Assembly: GCA_016200205.1 (NCBI GenBank)
Contig: JACQFF010000013.1
Span: 1-44,496, forward strand
Direction of reading: 5' to 3'
Source: Planctomycetia bacterium
GTDB lineage: Bacteria > Planctomycetota > Planctomycetia > Pirellulales > PALSA-1355
DNA length: 44,496 nt
Shown here: piece by piece, positions 9,786 to 17,843 of the stretch
Numbering within the stretch: the first letter of the stretch is position 1
How the letters are laid out: each line of letters opens with the position of its first letter
Position numbers and translations under genes: made by a program
Notes under the pieces: model-generated
What the model saw: the letters and a program-made list of their open reading frames with translations, nothing else
Databases searched by the model: none
Told to the model about the DNA's origin: nothing

Positions 9786-12700
9786 TTGGCTCGCTTCGAG
9801 AAAGCCTCCGCGTGGTGGATGGCCATCATCCCGGCCGTCGTTTTTGAATTCGCGGCGGATTTCGTCCCGGCTCAGCAGCCGGCGACCGCTCCTTCGATCG
9901 GGAGTTTTGCGCGCCTCAGCGAACCGGCCGTGGCGGAAAAACTGAAGCTCACCGACCAGCAGCGCTCCAAAATCGCGGCCCTGCGGATCGAGCGGACCGA
10001 AGCGCTTTCCCAGGCCGCGCCGGCCGATCGCGCGAAGGTGCTCGACGATTTTGAGCAGAAACTCGCGGCTCTTTTGAGCGAAGAGCAGCGCGCTGGATTG
10101 GTCACAGCCCCTGCCGATGTCCAGGCCGATATCAAACTGCGATTCAATTTTCGATTCCAGCGCTGGAGCGACGTGCTGGAGTGGTTTGCCGAGCAGGCCC
10201 AGCTCTCGCTCGTCCTCGATACGCCTCCGCCGGGCACATTCAATTACAGCGATGGCCGCGAGTACACTGTTTCCGAAGCGCTCGACTTGCTCAACGGCGT
10301 GCTCTCGACGAAAGGCTTCACGCTCATTCGTCGCGAGAAAATGCTGTTGGTGGTCAATGCCGCCGAAGGCATTCCCGAAACTCTCGTGCCCCGCATCGAA
10401 TTGGCCGATCTGGAAAAGCGGGGGAAATTCGAACTCGTCAGCATGTTGTTCAAAATCGGCGAGCGGAACGTGGATGATGTGATGAAGGAAATCGGTCCTT
10501 TGCTGGGACCGCGCGGCAAGAGCTTGCCGCTACCCAAGACTAAACAGGTGCTGGTGACCGACACCGCGGGCGTAATGCGCGCGATCCACGCGGTGATCGA
10601 ATCGATGCCGCAGCCCGAAGCAGCACAGGAACCATCGCCGCCCGAGAAGCCGGAGTTGGTTGTCTACCCGCTCAAGTCGGTGGATCCCGATGCCGCGATA
10701 AAGGTATTGGAAGCGTTGATGCCGGAGGGTCGTTTCGTGCGCGATCCAAAAGCCAATCAGCTCAGCGCCTATGCCACGCCCTCGCAGCAGGCGGCGGTCA
10801 AACGCGTCTTGGAACAGATGCAAGCATCCAATGTTCCGCCCGAGCAGCAAGCCCGATTCGAGGTGTATATGCTCGAAGAAGGCGATCCCAAGCAGGCGCT
10901 TGCGACCTTGCAGCCGCTGGTGCCCAACGCCAAACTTTCGGTCGACGCGACGAGCAAGAAACTCGCGGCTTGGGGCTCCCCGGCCGACCATGAAATCTTG
11001 AAGAAGGCCATTGGCCAACTGCGCGGCGGCGGTGCGGACGATGATCGGCAGTTGGAAGTCTATCGCTTGAGCAAGGTCGATCCCGCTACCGCCACGGTGG
11101 TGCTGCAAAGCCTGGTGCCGCGCGCTCGGCTGTCGGTCGATCCGCCCACTCGCAGCATTGTCGCGCTGGCAAGCCTGGCCGACCAGAAAATCATCGCGGC
11201 CACGCTAAACCAGTTGGAGCCGCGCCAGCGCGATCCGAACGCGCCGGAGTTGCGGTTTTATATTCTCGCCGGCCCCGCACCGCCCAATTTGGTGACGGTG
11301 CTGCAAACGATGGCTCCCAAGGCCCAAGTGAGCGTCGATAACACCGCCAGGCGATTGACCGTGGTGGCCACTCCGACCGACCACAAGATCGTCCAAGATG
11401 CCATCGCGCAATTTCAGAAAGCCGCGCCCGACGAGGAGAAGCGCCAACTGGTTCTCTATCCTGTTTCGGCGGCCCAACGCAAGCGATTCCAGCTCGTGCT
11501 ACAGGATCTGACCGCCGAATTTCCCACCGTTAAAGTGTTGACCGATGCCGAACCGGGGGAATTAGCCGTGTGGGCCAGGCCGGCCGAACACAAAGTGATC
11601 GCCGATGTCATCGAAAAGTTGAAGCAGCAAGCGCCCGCGGAAGAAGCGTATCGACTGGTGGCTTATTCGATCAAAACGGCCGATCCGACGAGCGTGTTGA
11701 GCGTGCTGCAGAATCTATTCCCCGCCACCAAGGTTTTCCTCGATCCCAAAACGAAGCGGATCGTGGCTTGGACCCGCGCCGCGGAGCACGAGGCGATCAA
11801 ATCGCTGGTCGAGCAGGTTGATGTCGAAGCGACGGCCGAATCGAAAAACCAGTTGATGATCTACCCCTTTACCGGCGCCGATCCCACGGCGGCGATCACG
11901 ACGCTCAAAATATTGGTGCCGGAGGCGATTTTGACCAGCGACACCAAGGCGGGCACGATCGTGGCCTGGGCCCGCAAGGCGGATCACGCCCTGATCGCGC
12001 CGGCGCTTGAACGCATGCAGCCGAACTCGGATCCCAAGCGGCGGCCCCACGTGGTGGCTTATGCGGTGGGAGCGTCGGATCCGAATACGCTGTCTCCGCT
12101 CATCACGGCGTTGGTGCCCACCGCCCGCGTGGTGCCGAATGCCAAGAACGGCACGCTGGCCGTCTGGGCCAGCCCGGAAGATCACGAAACGATCCGCCTG
12201 GCCATCGAAGAGATGACCAAAAACGGAGCGCTGGATTCGGCCGCCCAGGTCATTGCCTATCCGCTCAAAATAGCCGAGCCGACCAGCGTGGTCGGCATGA
12301 TGCAGACGCTGTTCCCGGCTTCGCGAATGACGTTTGACGCCAAGAACAAGCGATTGTTGATTTTCGGAAGGCCGGCGGAGCAGCAGCAGATCAAAACAAC
12401 CCTCGAGCAGATGGACGCCAAGCCGGGCGCGGAAGCGAATCGGCAATTGGCCGTGTTTCCGATTACGGGAACCGACCCGACGGCCACGATTACGATGCTC
12501 AAGAGCCTCGTGCCGGAAACGACGCTCACGAGCGACATCAAGGCGGGCACCATCGTGGCTTGGGGCCCGCAGGCTGAGTTGGACCAAATCGCTCCGGCGA
12601 TCGAGCGGATGCAGCCCAACTCGGATCCCAAGCGGCGGCCCCACATGGTGGCTTATGCGGTGGGAGCGAGCGATCCGACGGTGCTGGCCCCGCTCGTCAC

Positions 12701-14861
12701 CGCGCTTGTGCCCACGGCCCGCGCGGTGCCGAACGTCAAGACCGGCACGATCGCGGTCTGGGCCACGCCGGAGGATCACGTCACGATCCGCTCGGCCATC
12801 GAGGAGATGACCGCCAAGCGGTCCGACGACAACGCGGCGAAAGTGGTGGTCTATTCGCTGAAATCGATGCGTGCCGCCAGCGCGATCCAAGCTTTGCAGC
12901 CGACCGTGCCCGAGGCTCGGTTGGGGATGGGCGCGGGCCTCAACTCGCGCAAGCTCGTCGCGTTTGCCCGGCCGGCCGATCATGCGATCATCCGCGGTGC
13001 CCTGGAGGAACTCGATCAAGAAGAGATGGAGCGAAACGGACCGGTACTGAAGACCTATCCGATCGCCGCGGCCGATCCAACGACGATGCTCGGCACGCTG
13101 CAGGCGATGTTCGCGGCGCGCAGCGAAGTTCGTTTCTCGCTCGATGCCAAGACCAACAAGATCGTGGCCATGGCCACGCCGGCCGTTCACGAAACGATCC
13201 GCGGCGTGATCGAGGAGCTCGAACGCGGCTCTCAGCTCGATACAACCACGAAATTGGAAGTTCATCCGCTGCGCAACGCCGATCCCGACGTGGTCATGCA
13301 GGTTTTGAACAACCTGGTGACAAAGCAGTCGTCGCGCGTGTTGCTGTCGGTCGATGCGAAAGCCAGGCAGTTGATCGCCGTGGCTCCTCCCGAGCAACAG
13401 GCAAGGATTCTCGAAGCCATTGAGCGCTTGCAAACGGCCTCGCGAGAGCTGGAAGTGTTTCAACTGGAAATCGTCGAACCGTTGACCGCCGAGCTGGCCA
13501 TCGAAAAACTTTTCAGCGAGGCAGTTGGCGGTTCTTCCAAGGCTGCCAATGCGCCGATCGTCGATTCCGATGCCACGACGCAACGCCTCTACGTGCGGGC
13601 CAGCAAAGAACAACTCGAACAGATCCGCGAGCTGTTAGTGAAGATGGGCGAGACGAGCCTCCTGACGGCCGGCGACGGTGCCGGGCGCGGATTGCGCGTG
13701 ATTCCATTTTCCGGCGATACCAAAGCGGCGCTGGCGGAAATCCAACGAGTTTGGCCTCAATTGAGCAAACATCCGCTGCGAATTCTGCAGGCGCACGAAT
13801 CGCCGCCCCGATCGGGCCTCAAACTGCCCAAGCAAAAAGGCAACGCCGCGCCAAAGCCGGTACTGCCCGAAAGACCCGCCCCGGCGGTTCCGAAGACCGA
13901 CGATGCCGAACGAGGTCTCGATAAGCAGACCAGCATTGACCGGACCGCCGCGGAAGTGATCGAGGTCAAAACGGGCGCCCAAGAAGGGCCAACGGAACAC
14001 GGCGCTTCGGCGGACGAAAAGAAACAGCAAGACGCGGCGGCCGTGACGACGAAGGACAAGAAAAACGGCGAAGAAGCTGAGGGAACCACGCCGATCATCG
14101 TGGCGCCGGGCGACGACAAGATCACCATTATGTCGGACGATCGCCAGGCGATCGATCAGCTCGAATCTTTGTTGCGCGCTCTCTCGCCTCCGAGGGGATC
14201 GGGGGGCCGCGACATCATGGTGTTTCCGTTGCATAGCGCCAGCAGCACCACGGTTGCCGAACTGCTGCAAAAACTTTTTCGCCGCGGCTCCTTGGATTTT
14301 CGCGACTCGTCTGGTGTGGTCGTGGAATCCGATCAGCGGCTCAACGCGATCGTAGTGTACGGCGGCCGCAGCGATCGAGCGGCGATCGAACGGCTGCTGA
14401 AGGTGCTCGATTCGGAAGACGTGCCCGAATCGCTCGTCGCCAATCGGCCGAGTTTGATCCCGGTAAAGAACACGAATGCAGTGCGGATCGAACAAGTGCT
14501 CAAGGACATCTACAAAACACAACTCACCTCGGGCGGGGTGAAACAGCAAATTCCAGTGCCCAGTGGAGCGAGCCGAGAAGTGGCCGCCGTGATTCAGCAG
14601 ATCAATACCGCCGCCACGGGCCCGCTGATGACGCTGGGAGTCGACGATACGACCAATTCGATCGTGATCATGGCCCCGGGACCCTTGGTCAAGGAAGTGT
14701 CCGAGCTGGTCGCCGCGCTGGACGGAGCCGCACTTGACGACTCGTCGCGGGGCGTGAAGATCGTCAAGCTGAAGAGCACCAGCGCCCAGCGTGTGAAAGA
14801 CACGTTGGACACGATCATCAAGGACGCGCTCAAGCGGCGCGCGACCAGCGCCCGGCCTTAA
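9786..14861 (+). CDS. Giant exported secretin-N-domain repeat protein without secretin core
   Basis: A 1691-residue protein from a TTG start at 9786. AGGAG lies seven bases upstream, and translation from there gives a signal-like N-terminus (MARFEKASAWWMAIIPAVV, then VPAQQ). Residues ~30-100 are a Lys/Ala helical LTxxQ-like segment. Residues ~115-195 resemble the STN/N0 domain of secretins (DVLEWFAEQAQLSLVLD). From residue 289 to ~1300 there are about fifteen tandem repeats of ~66 residues with the secretin N-domain (NolW-like) pattern: 'VYPLKS.DP..A...L..L.P.A....D.....L.AWA.P.DH..I...I..L'. A disordered Lys/Glu/Ala-rich linker (~1345-1440) and two to three more N-like domains follow. No beta-barrel core or VPYLADVP-like signature exists. 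Probably a periplasmic partner of the adjacent T2SS; this is inferred from the domain type and location. Confidence 0.82.
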   Translation: MARFEKASAWWMAIIPAVVFEFAADFVPAQQPATAPSIGSFARLSEPAVAEKLKLTDQQRSKIAALRIERTEALSQAAPADRAKVLDDFEQKLAALLSEEQRAGLVTAPADVQADIKLRFNFRFQRWSDVLEWFAEQAQLSLVLDTPPPGTFNYSDGREYTVSEALDLLNGVLSTKGFTLIRREKMLLVVNAAEGIPETLVPRIELADLEKRGKFELVSMLFKIGERNVDDVMKEIGPLLGPRGKSLPLPKTKQVLVTDTAGVMRAIHAVIESMPQPEAAQEPSPPEKPELVVYPLKSVDPDAAIKVLEALMPEGRFVRDPKANQLSAYATPSQQAAVKRVLEQMQASNVPPEQQARFEVYMLEEGDPKQALATLQPLVPNAKLSVDATSKKLAAWGSPADHEILKKAIGQLRGGGADDDRQLEVYRLSKVDPATATVVLQSLVPRARLSVDPPTRSIVALASLADQKIIAATLNQLEPRQRDPNAPELRFYILAGPAPPNLVTVLQTMAPKAQVSVDNTARRLTVVATPTDHKIVQDAIAQFQKAAPDEEKRQLVLYPVSAAQRKRFQLVLQDLTAEFPTVKVLTDAEPGELAVWARPAEHKVIADVIEKLKQQAPAEEAYRLVAYSIKTADPTSVLSVLQNLFPATKVFLDPKTKRIVAWTRAAEHEAIKSLVEQVDVEATAESKNQLMIYPFTGADPTAAITTLKILVPEAILTSDTKAGTIVAWARKADHALIAPALERMQPNSDPKRRPHVVAYAVGASDPNTLSPLITALVPTARVVPNAKNGTLAVWASPEDHETIRLAIEEMTKNGALDSAAQVIAYPLKIAEPTSVVGMMQTLFPASRMTFDAKNKRLLIFGRPAEQQQIKTTLEQMDAKPGAEANRQLAVFPITGTDPTATITMLKSLVPETTLTSDIKAGTIVAWGPQAELDQIAPAIERMQPNSDPKRRPHMVAYAVGASDPTVLAPLVTALVPTARAVPNVKTGTIAVWATPEDHVTIRSAIEEMTAKRSDDNAAKVVVYSLKSMRAASAIQALQPTVPEARLGMGAGLNSRKLVAFARPADHAIIRGALEELDQEEMERNGPVLKTYPIAAADPTTMLGTLQAMFAARSEVRFSLDAKTNKIVAMATPAVHETIRGVIEELERGSQLDTTTKLEVHPLRNADPDVVMQVLNNLVTKQSSRVLLSVDAKARQLIAVAPPEQQARILEAIERLQTASRELEVFQLEIVEPLTAELAIEKLFSEAVGGSSKAANAPIVDSDATTQRLYVRASKEQLEQIRELLVKMGETSLLTAGDGAGRGLRVIPFSGDTKAALAEIQRVWPQLSKHPLRILQAHESPPRSGLKLPKQKGNAAPKPVLPERPAPAVPKTDDAERGLDKQTSIDRTAAEVIEVKTGAQEGPTEHGASADEKKQQDAAAVTTKDKKNGEEAEGTTPIIVAPGDDKITIMSDDRQAIDQLESLLRALSPPRGSGGRDIMVFPLHSASSTTVAELLQKLFRRGSLDFRDSSGVVVESDQRLNAIVVYGGRSDRAAIERLLKVLDSEDVPESLVANRPSLIPVKNTNAVRIEQVLKDIYKTQLTSGGVKQQIPVPSGASREVAAVIQQINTAATGPLMTLGVDDTTNSIVIMAPGPLVKEVSELVAALDGAALDDSSRGVKIVKLKSTSAQRVKDTLDTIIKDALKRRATSARP
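11646..12239 (+). repeat. 594-bp tandem duplication, first copy
   Basis: Encodes three 66-residue N-domain repeats (beginning AYRLVAYSIKTADPTSV). It matches the following copy unit for unit at an exact 594-bp offset. The best-conserved part is in the second and third units, where ERMQPNSDPKRRPH and VVAYAVGASDP recur almost unchanged. At DNA level AACTCGGATCCCAAGCGGCG occurs at 12024 and again at 12618. Confidence 0.85.
12240..12833 (+). repeat. 594-bp tandem duplication, second copy
   Basis: Second copy of the three-repeat block (beginning AAQVIAYPLKIAEPTSV). The first unit has diverged considerably, while the last two are nearly identical to those of the first copy in places. That uneven divergence suggests later partial gene conversion or uneven selection. 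The copies are in frame, so the protein simply gained three domains. Confidence 0.85.
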
Positions 14862-14876
14862 GCGGATGCGTCTCGT

Positions 14877-15647
14877 TCAAGGCTCCGCGGGCCGCGCGGG
14901 CTCGCCCGCCGCCGTCGCGCCAGCTTTGCTCTTGGCGTCTTTGCCGGCGCGCAGGAATTCTTGCACGGTCAAAATGCCGTCGCGATTCGAATCGTAGCGG
15001 TTGAAATCGTCGATTTCGCTCTTGAGCAGCTTCGGTGAGTATTCCGATAGCGTCAATTGGCCATCGCCATCGGCGTCGCGCTGGATGAACCACTGCGGCA
15101 CTCCTGAGGGGAGCGAGGCAAAATACTTCGTGTCCCGGCGGCGATCCGGTTTTTCCGAGAGTTGGCTGGGCTCTGAATTGCCCGTCCCGTTGGCATCGCT
15201 CGATCGTGGGTCGTCGCCGCGAGGGCTCGAATCCTGGGAACGGTCGTGAGTCGCAACATCACCGGGCAACGTGCTCAGACGGATGGCCCGGCCGGCACCG
15301 TAGTTGGCGCAATACTGCGCGAACTCTTCAACCGTTATCACGCCGTCATGATTCAAGTCGGCCAGTTCCGGCTGTCCGCGCATCGAGCGCCATTCGTCGG
15401 ACTCGAGCTGTCCCGTTTTGTTGGTGTCATATTGGCGCACGATATACTGGGCGTAGCGCAGGAGCTTGGCGGTGACCGCGGCGGGGGCGGGCGCGCGAGG
15501 CGGTGGCGATTCTCCGCGTGCCGTGGTGCAAATCCTTGGCAGCAGTGCTAGTGATAGCACAATCGCAACCGCGCAGGATTCGAAACGCAACACGCTGGGC
15601 GCGGCCGACCGCTCGGTCAATGGCGTGTTCAATTTGTCTCGATGCAT
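14877..15647 (-). CDS. Exported protein with four EF-hand calcium-binding loops
   Basis: A 256-residue protein from the ATG at 15647. It has an N-terminal hydrophobic export segment at residues ~24-38 (CAVAIVLSLALLPRIC). Two EF-hand pairs follow. The first has YDTNKTGQLESDEW and DLNHDGVITVEEF; the second has RDADGDGQLTLSEY and YDSNRDGILTVQEF. They are separated by a Ser/Asp/Arg-rich low-complexity linker of ~80 residues. All four loops keep Asp at position 1 and Asp, Asn or Thr at the other liganding positions with a final Glu, so calcium binding is likely. A longer in-frame start at 15746 exists. The gene sits convergent to the giant repeat gene and divergent from gspE, so it could be a T2SS substrate or accessory protein; function unknown. 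Confidence 0.75.
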   Translation of the reverse strand: MHRDKLNTPLTERSAAPSVLRFESCAVAIVLSLALLPRICTTARGESPPPRAPAPAAVTAKLLRYAQYIVRQYDTNKTGQLESDEWRSMRGQPELADLNHDGVITVEEFAQYCANYGAGRAIRLSTLPGDVATHDRSQDSSPRGDDPRSSDANGTGNSEPSQLSEKPDRRRDTKYFASLPSGVPQWFIQRDADGDGQLTLSEYSPKLLKSEIDDFNRYDSNRDGILTVQEFLRAGKDAKSKAGATAAGEPARPAEP

Positions 15648-15739
15648 TGACAAAAACTGTTTCACTGAAACTAGATAGGCGTGATAGAGCACGATGTTCG
15701 CGTACGGAGTTTCGTGGCCGCATGGCGGGCGTGCAGCCC

Positions 15740-15769
15740 TTGACATTTGCGGATCGCATCAGCTATAGT
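15740..15769 (+). promoter_or_regulatory. Strong sigma70-like promoter of the T2SS operon
   Basis: A perfect -35 TTGACA (15740-15745), an 18-base spacer and -10 TATAGT (15764-15769, five of six) point toward gspE. The start site would be near 15776, giving a leader of about 310 nt before the gspE ATG at 16085. It is the best promoter sequence I found in the window. Confidence 0.6.
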
Positions 15770-15879
15770 TCATATGTTCGCAATAGGGCGGCTTGCGGTC
15801 AAGTGTGCCTGTCAAACCGCTCCCCACAGAACTCCCACCTAAGCTGAAGATCTTCCTCGCGCTCGTAGCGCTTCCCACA

Positions 15880-15895
15880 AGGCCTCGTGAGGCCT
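15880..15895 (+). promoter_or_regulatory. Hairpin in the gspE leader
   Basis: AGGCCTC, two bases, GAGGCCT: a perfect seven-base inverted repeat about 105 nt downstream of the predicted start site. It is not followed by a T-run, so it does not look like a simple terminator. It may be a leader structure. Confidence 0.3.
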
Positions 15896-16084
15896 GGTCA
15901 GCGGCAAGTGTTTGATAATTGACGGTGACTGCGGAAACGTCATCGCGTTGGTTGAGTTTCCGATCAATGGATCGGGAATGCCGAGAATTGCCAGAGTTTG
16001 GATACCCTTTTCGGCACTCAGCTCACCCGGTCGTTCGTGGCAGCTAAAAGTCATTTGGCCCTCCTCGTTTTTCGGATCGCGTTC

Positions 16085-17776
16085 ATGGTTTCCGGTCAAA
16101 TCTTGCTCGAAAAAGGGCTACTCGACGAGCGCCAGTTTCGCTTGGCGCGCGAAGCCCAAGCGGCCGATGGCCGATTGGACCGGGCCGCCGTCGAGCTGGG
16201 CTTTGTCAGCGAGGAAGACGCGCTGGCGGCCGTGGGCGAAGCGCTGGGTCTGGAGGTGGTCGATTTGGCCCATGCGCGGATGGACCTGGCACTGCTTAAA
16301 GATTTTCCGCTCAAGCTGATTCACCAGCACCAGATATTTCCGCTCCGCTGCGAAGACGGATCGCTGATCGTGGCAACCGGCGATCCGTTTGATTTGCACG
16401 CCTTGGACGCCGCCGGCGCCGCCACGGGCCGGAGTGTGTTGCCGGTATTGGTCTCGCCGAGCGAGTTGGCCAAGCTGATCAAAACCCATTTGGGCGTCGG
16501 CGCCGAGACGGTCGACGGACTGTTGGCACAGCGCGAAGAGCGCGGTGTCGAAGTGCTGGAAGAACTCGAATGGGACCGTTCGGAAGCCTCGGAGATGGCC
16601 CAAGAGGCTTCCGTCGTCCGGCTGGTCAACGAAATTCTCAGCGAAGCAGTGGAAGCCCGCGCCAGCGATATTCACCTCGAGGCCCAAGCCGCGGGCATCA
16701 AGATTCGCTACCGCATCGACGGCGTGCTGCAATTGCAACCGATGCCGCCGGAGATCAATCGCTTTCAAGCGGCGATCATCAGCCGCTTGAAGATCATGGC
16801 CAAGCTGAACATCGCCGAAAAGCGCGTGCCGCAAGATGGCCGCATCAAGCTCAAAGTGTCGGGGCGCGAAATCGACATCCGCGTTTCGATTATTCCCATG
16901 CTACACGGCGAAGGCATCGTGATGCGCGTTCTCGATAAGGACCGCATGGAATTCTCGCTGCGTGGCATCGGCATGGATCAAGACATCTACGAACAGTTCA
17001 GCCAACTCATCAAGTTGCCGCACGGCATCATTCTGGTCACCGGGCCGACGGGTTCGGGAAAGACCACCAGCTTGTACAGCGCGCTGAACGAAATCAAAAA
17101 CGAGGAGATCAAAATCGTCACCACCGAAGACCCGGTGGAATATCAATTGGAAGGCATCAACCAGATCCAGGTGCACACGAAAGTCGGGCTGACGTTCGCG
17201 GCCAGTTTGCGGAGCATTTTGCGTCACGACCCCGACGTGGTGCTGGTGGGCGAAATTCGCGACCTAGAGACGGCCGAAAACGCCATCCAAGCCTCGCTCA
17301 CCGGCCATTTGGTGTTCAGCACCTTGCACACCAACGACGCGGCGGGCGCCTTCATGCGGCTGGTCGAAATGGGCGTGGAGCCGTTTCTGGTTTCCAGCAC
17401 GGTCGCAGGCGTGATGGCTCAGCGGCTGGTGCGCACGTTGTGCCCCGAATGCCGTGAAGCCTACGTGCCCAAGGCGGCCGAAGTGCCCAACGATTTTCCC
17501 CTGCAAGAAATCTTGAATCGCGGCGATCAGCTCTATCGCCCGGTCGGCTGCCGCCGTTGCCGCGGCAAGGGATACACCGGGCGCGTGGGACTTTATGAGT
17601 TGCTCGTCGCCAACGACGAACTGCGTCAATTGACCGGCGAGCGGATCGCCTCGCACAAAATCAAACAAGCCGCCATGAAAGCGGGAATGCGGACACTGCG
17701 CCAGGATGGCTGGAGAAAAGTGGCCCGAGGACAAACCACGATCGACGAAGTGATGCGCGTGACTGGCGCCGACTAG
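16085..17776 (+). CDS. gspE: Type II secretion ATPase GspE
   Basis: A 563-residue cytoplasmic hexameric ATPase that powers pseudopilus assembly. The N-terminal MshEN-like domain (residues ~5-150) begins SGQILLEKGLLDERQFRLAR. The catalytic domain has Walker A GPTGSGKTTS at residues 320-329, Asp box EDPVEYQLEGINQI, Walker B VVLVGEIRD, and the His-box segment TLHTNDAAGAFMRLVEMGV. The zinc-binding tetracysteine is present as LCPEC and GCRRCRGKGYTGR. All catalytic motifs are intact. I chose the ATG at 16085, where family similarity starts. It is first in the T2SS operon, with gspF 67 bases downstream. Confidence 0.96.
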   Translation: MVSGQILLEKGLLDERQFRLAREAQAADGRLDRAAVELGFVSEEDALAAVGEALGLEVVDLAHARMDLALLKDFPLKLIHQHQIFPLRCEDGSLIVATGDPFDLHALDAAGAATGRSVLPVLVSPSELAKLIKTHLGVGAETVDGLLAQREERGVEVLEELEWDRSEASEMAQEASVVRLVNEILSEAVEARASDIHLEAQAAGIKIRYRIDGVLQLQPMPPEINRFQAAIISRLKIMAKLNIAEKRVPQDGRIKLKVSGREIDIRVSIIPMLHGEGIVMRVLDKDRMEFSLRGIGMDQDIYEQFSQLIKLPHGIILVTGPTGSGKTTSLYSALNEIKNEEIKIVTTEDPVEYQLEGINQIQVHTKVGLTFAASLRSILRHDPDVVLVGEIRDLETAENAIQASLTGHLVFSTLHTNDAAGAFMRLVEMGVEPFLVSSTVAGVMAQRLVRTLCPECREAYVPKAAEVPNDFPLQEILNRGDQLYRPVGCRRCRGKGYTGRVGLYELLVANDELRQLTGERIASHKIKQAAMKAGMRTLRQDGWRKVARGQTTIDEVMRVTGAD

Positions 17777-17843
17777 TTCCCCGCAACGACCCACCTACCG
17801 GTTCAATGTTACCCCCGAACTCCCACCCGCGGTTCGATACGCG

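Larger units (their letters stand above)
15648..16084. other. Long leader region upstream of gspE
   Basis: This 437-bp divergent region holds the strong plus-strand promoter at 15740-15769 and a perfect 7-bp hairpin AGGCCTC-GT-GAGGCCT at 15880-15895 inside the resulting ~310-nt leader. The gspE frame is open to about 15998 but without an ATG. Short frames on both strands show no family motifs. Confidence 0.5.

Noticed and set aside
11715-13613. 632-codon open frame on the minus strand inside the giant repeat gene
   Set aside because: It is antisense to well-patterned repeats and its product is Arg/His/Gly-rich with no motif. It arises from the GC-rich periodic sequence.
15210-15240. tRNA T-arm-like sequence GGCTCGAATCC
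   Set aside because: No acceptor, D or anticodon stem can be drawn around it, and it lies inside the EF-hand gene.
15839-16099. 86-codon minus-strand frame in the gspE leader
   Set aside because: No ribosome site and no recognisable motif, and it lies over the leader of a strong opposing promoter.
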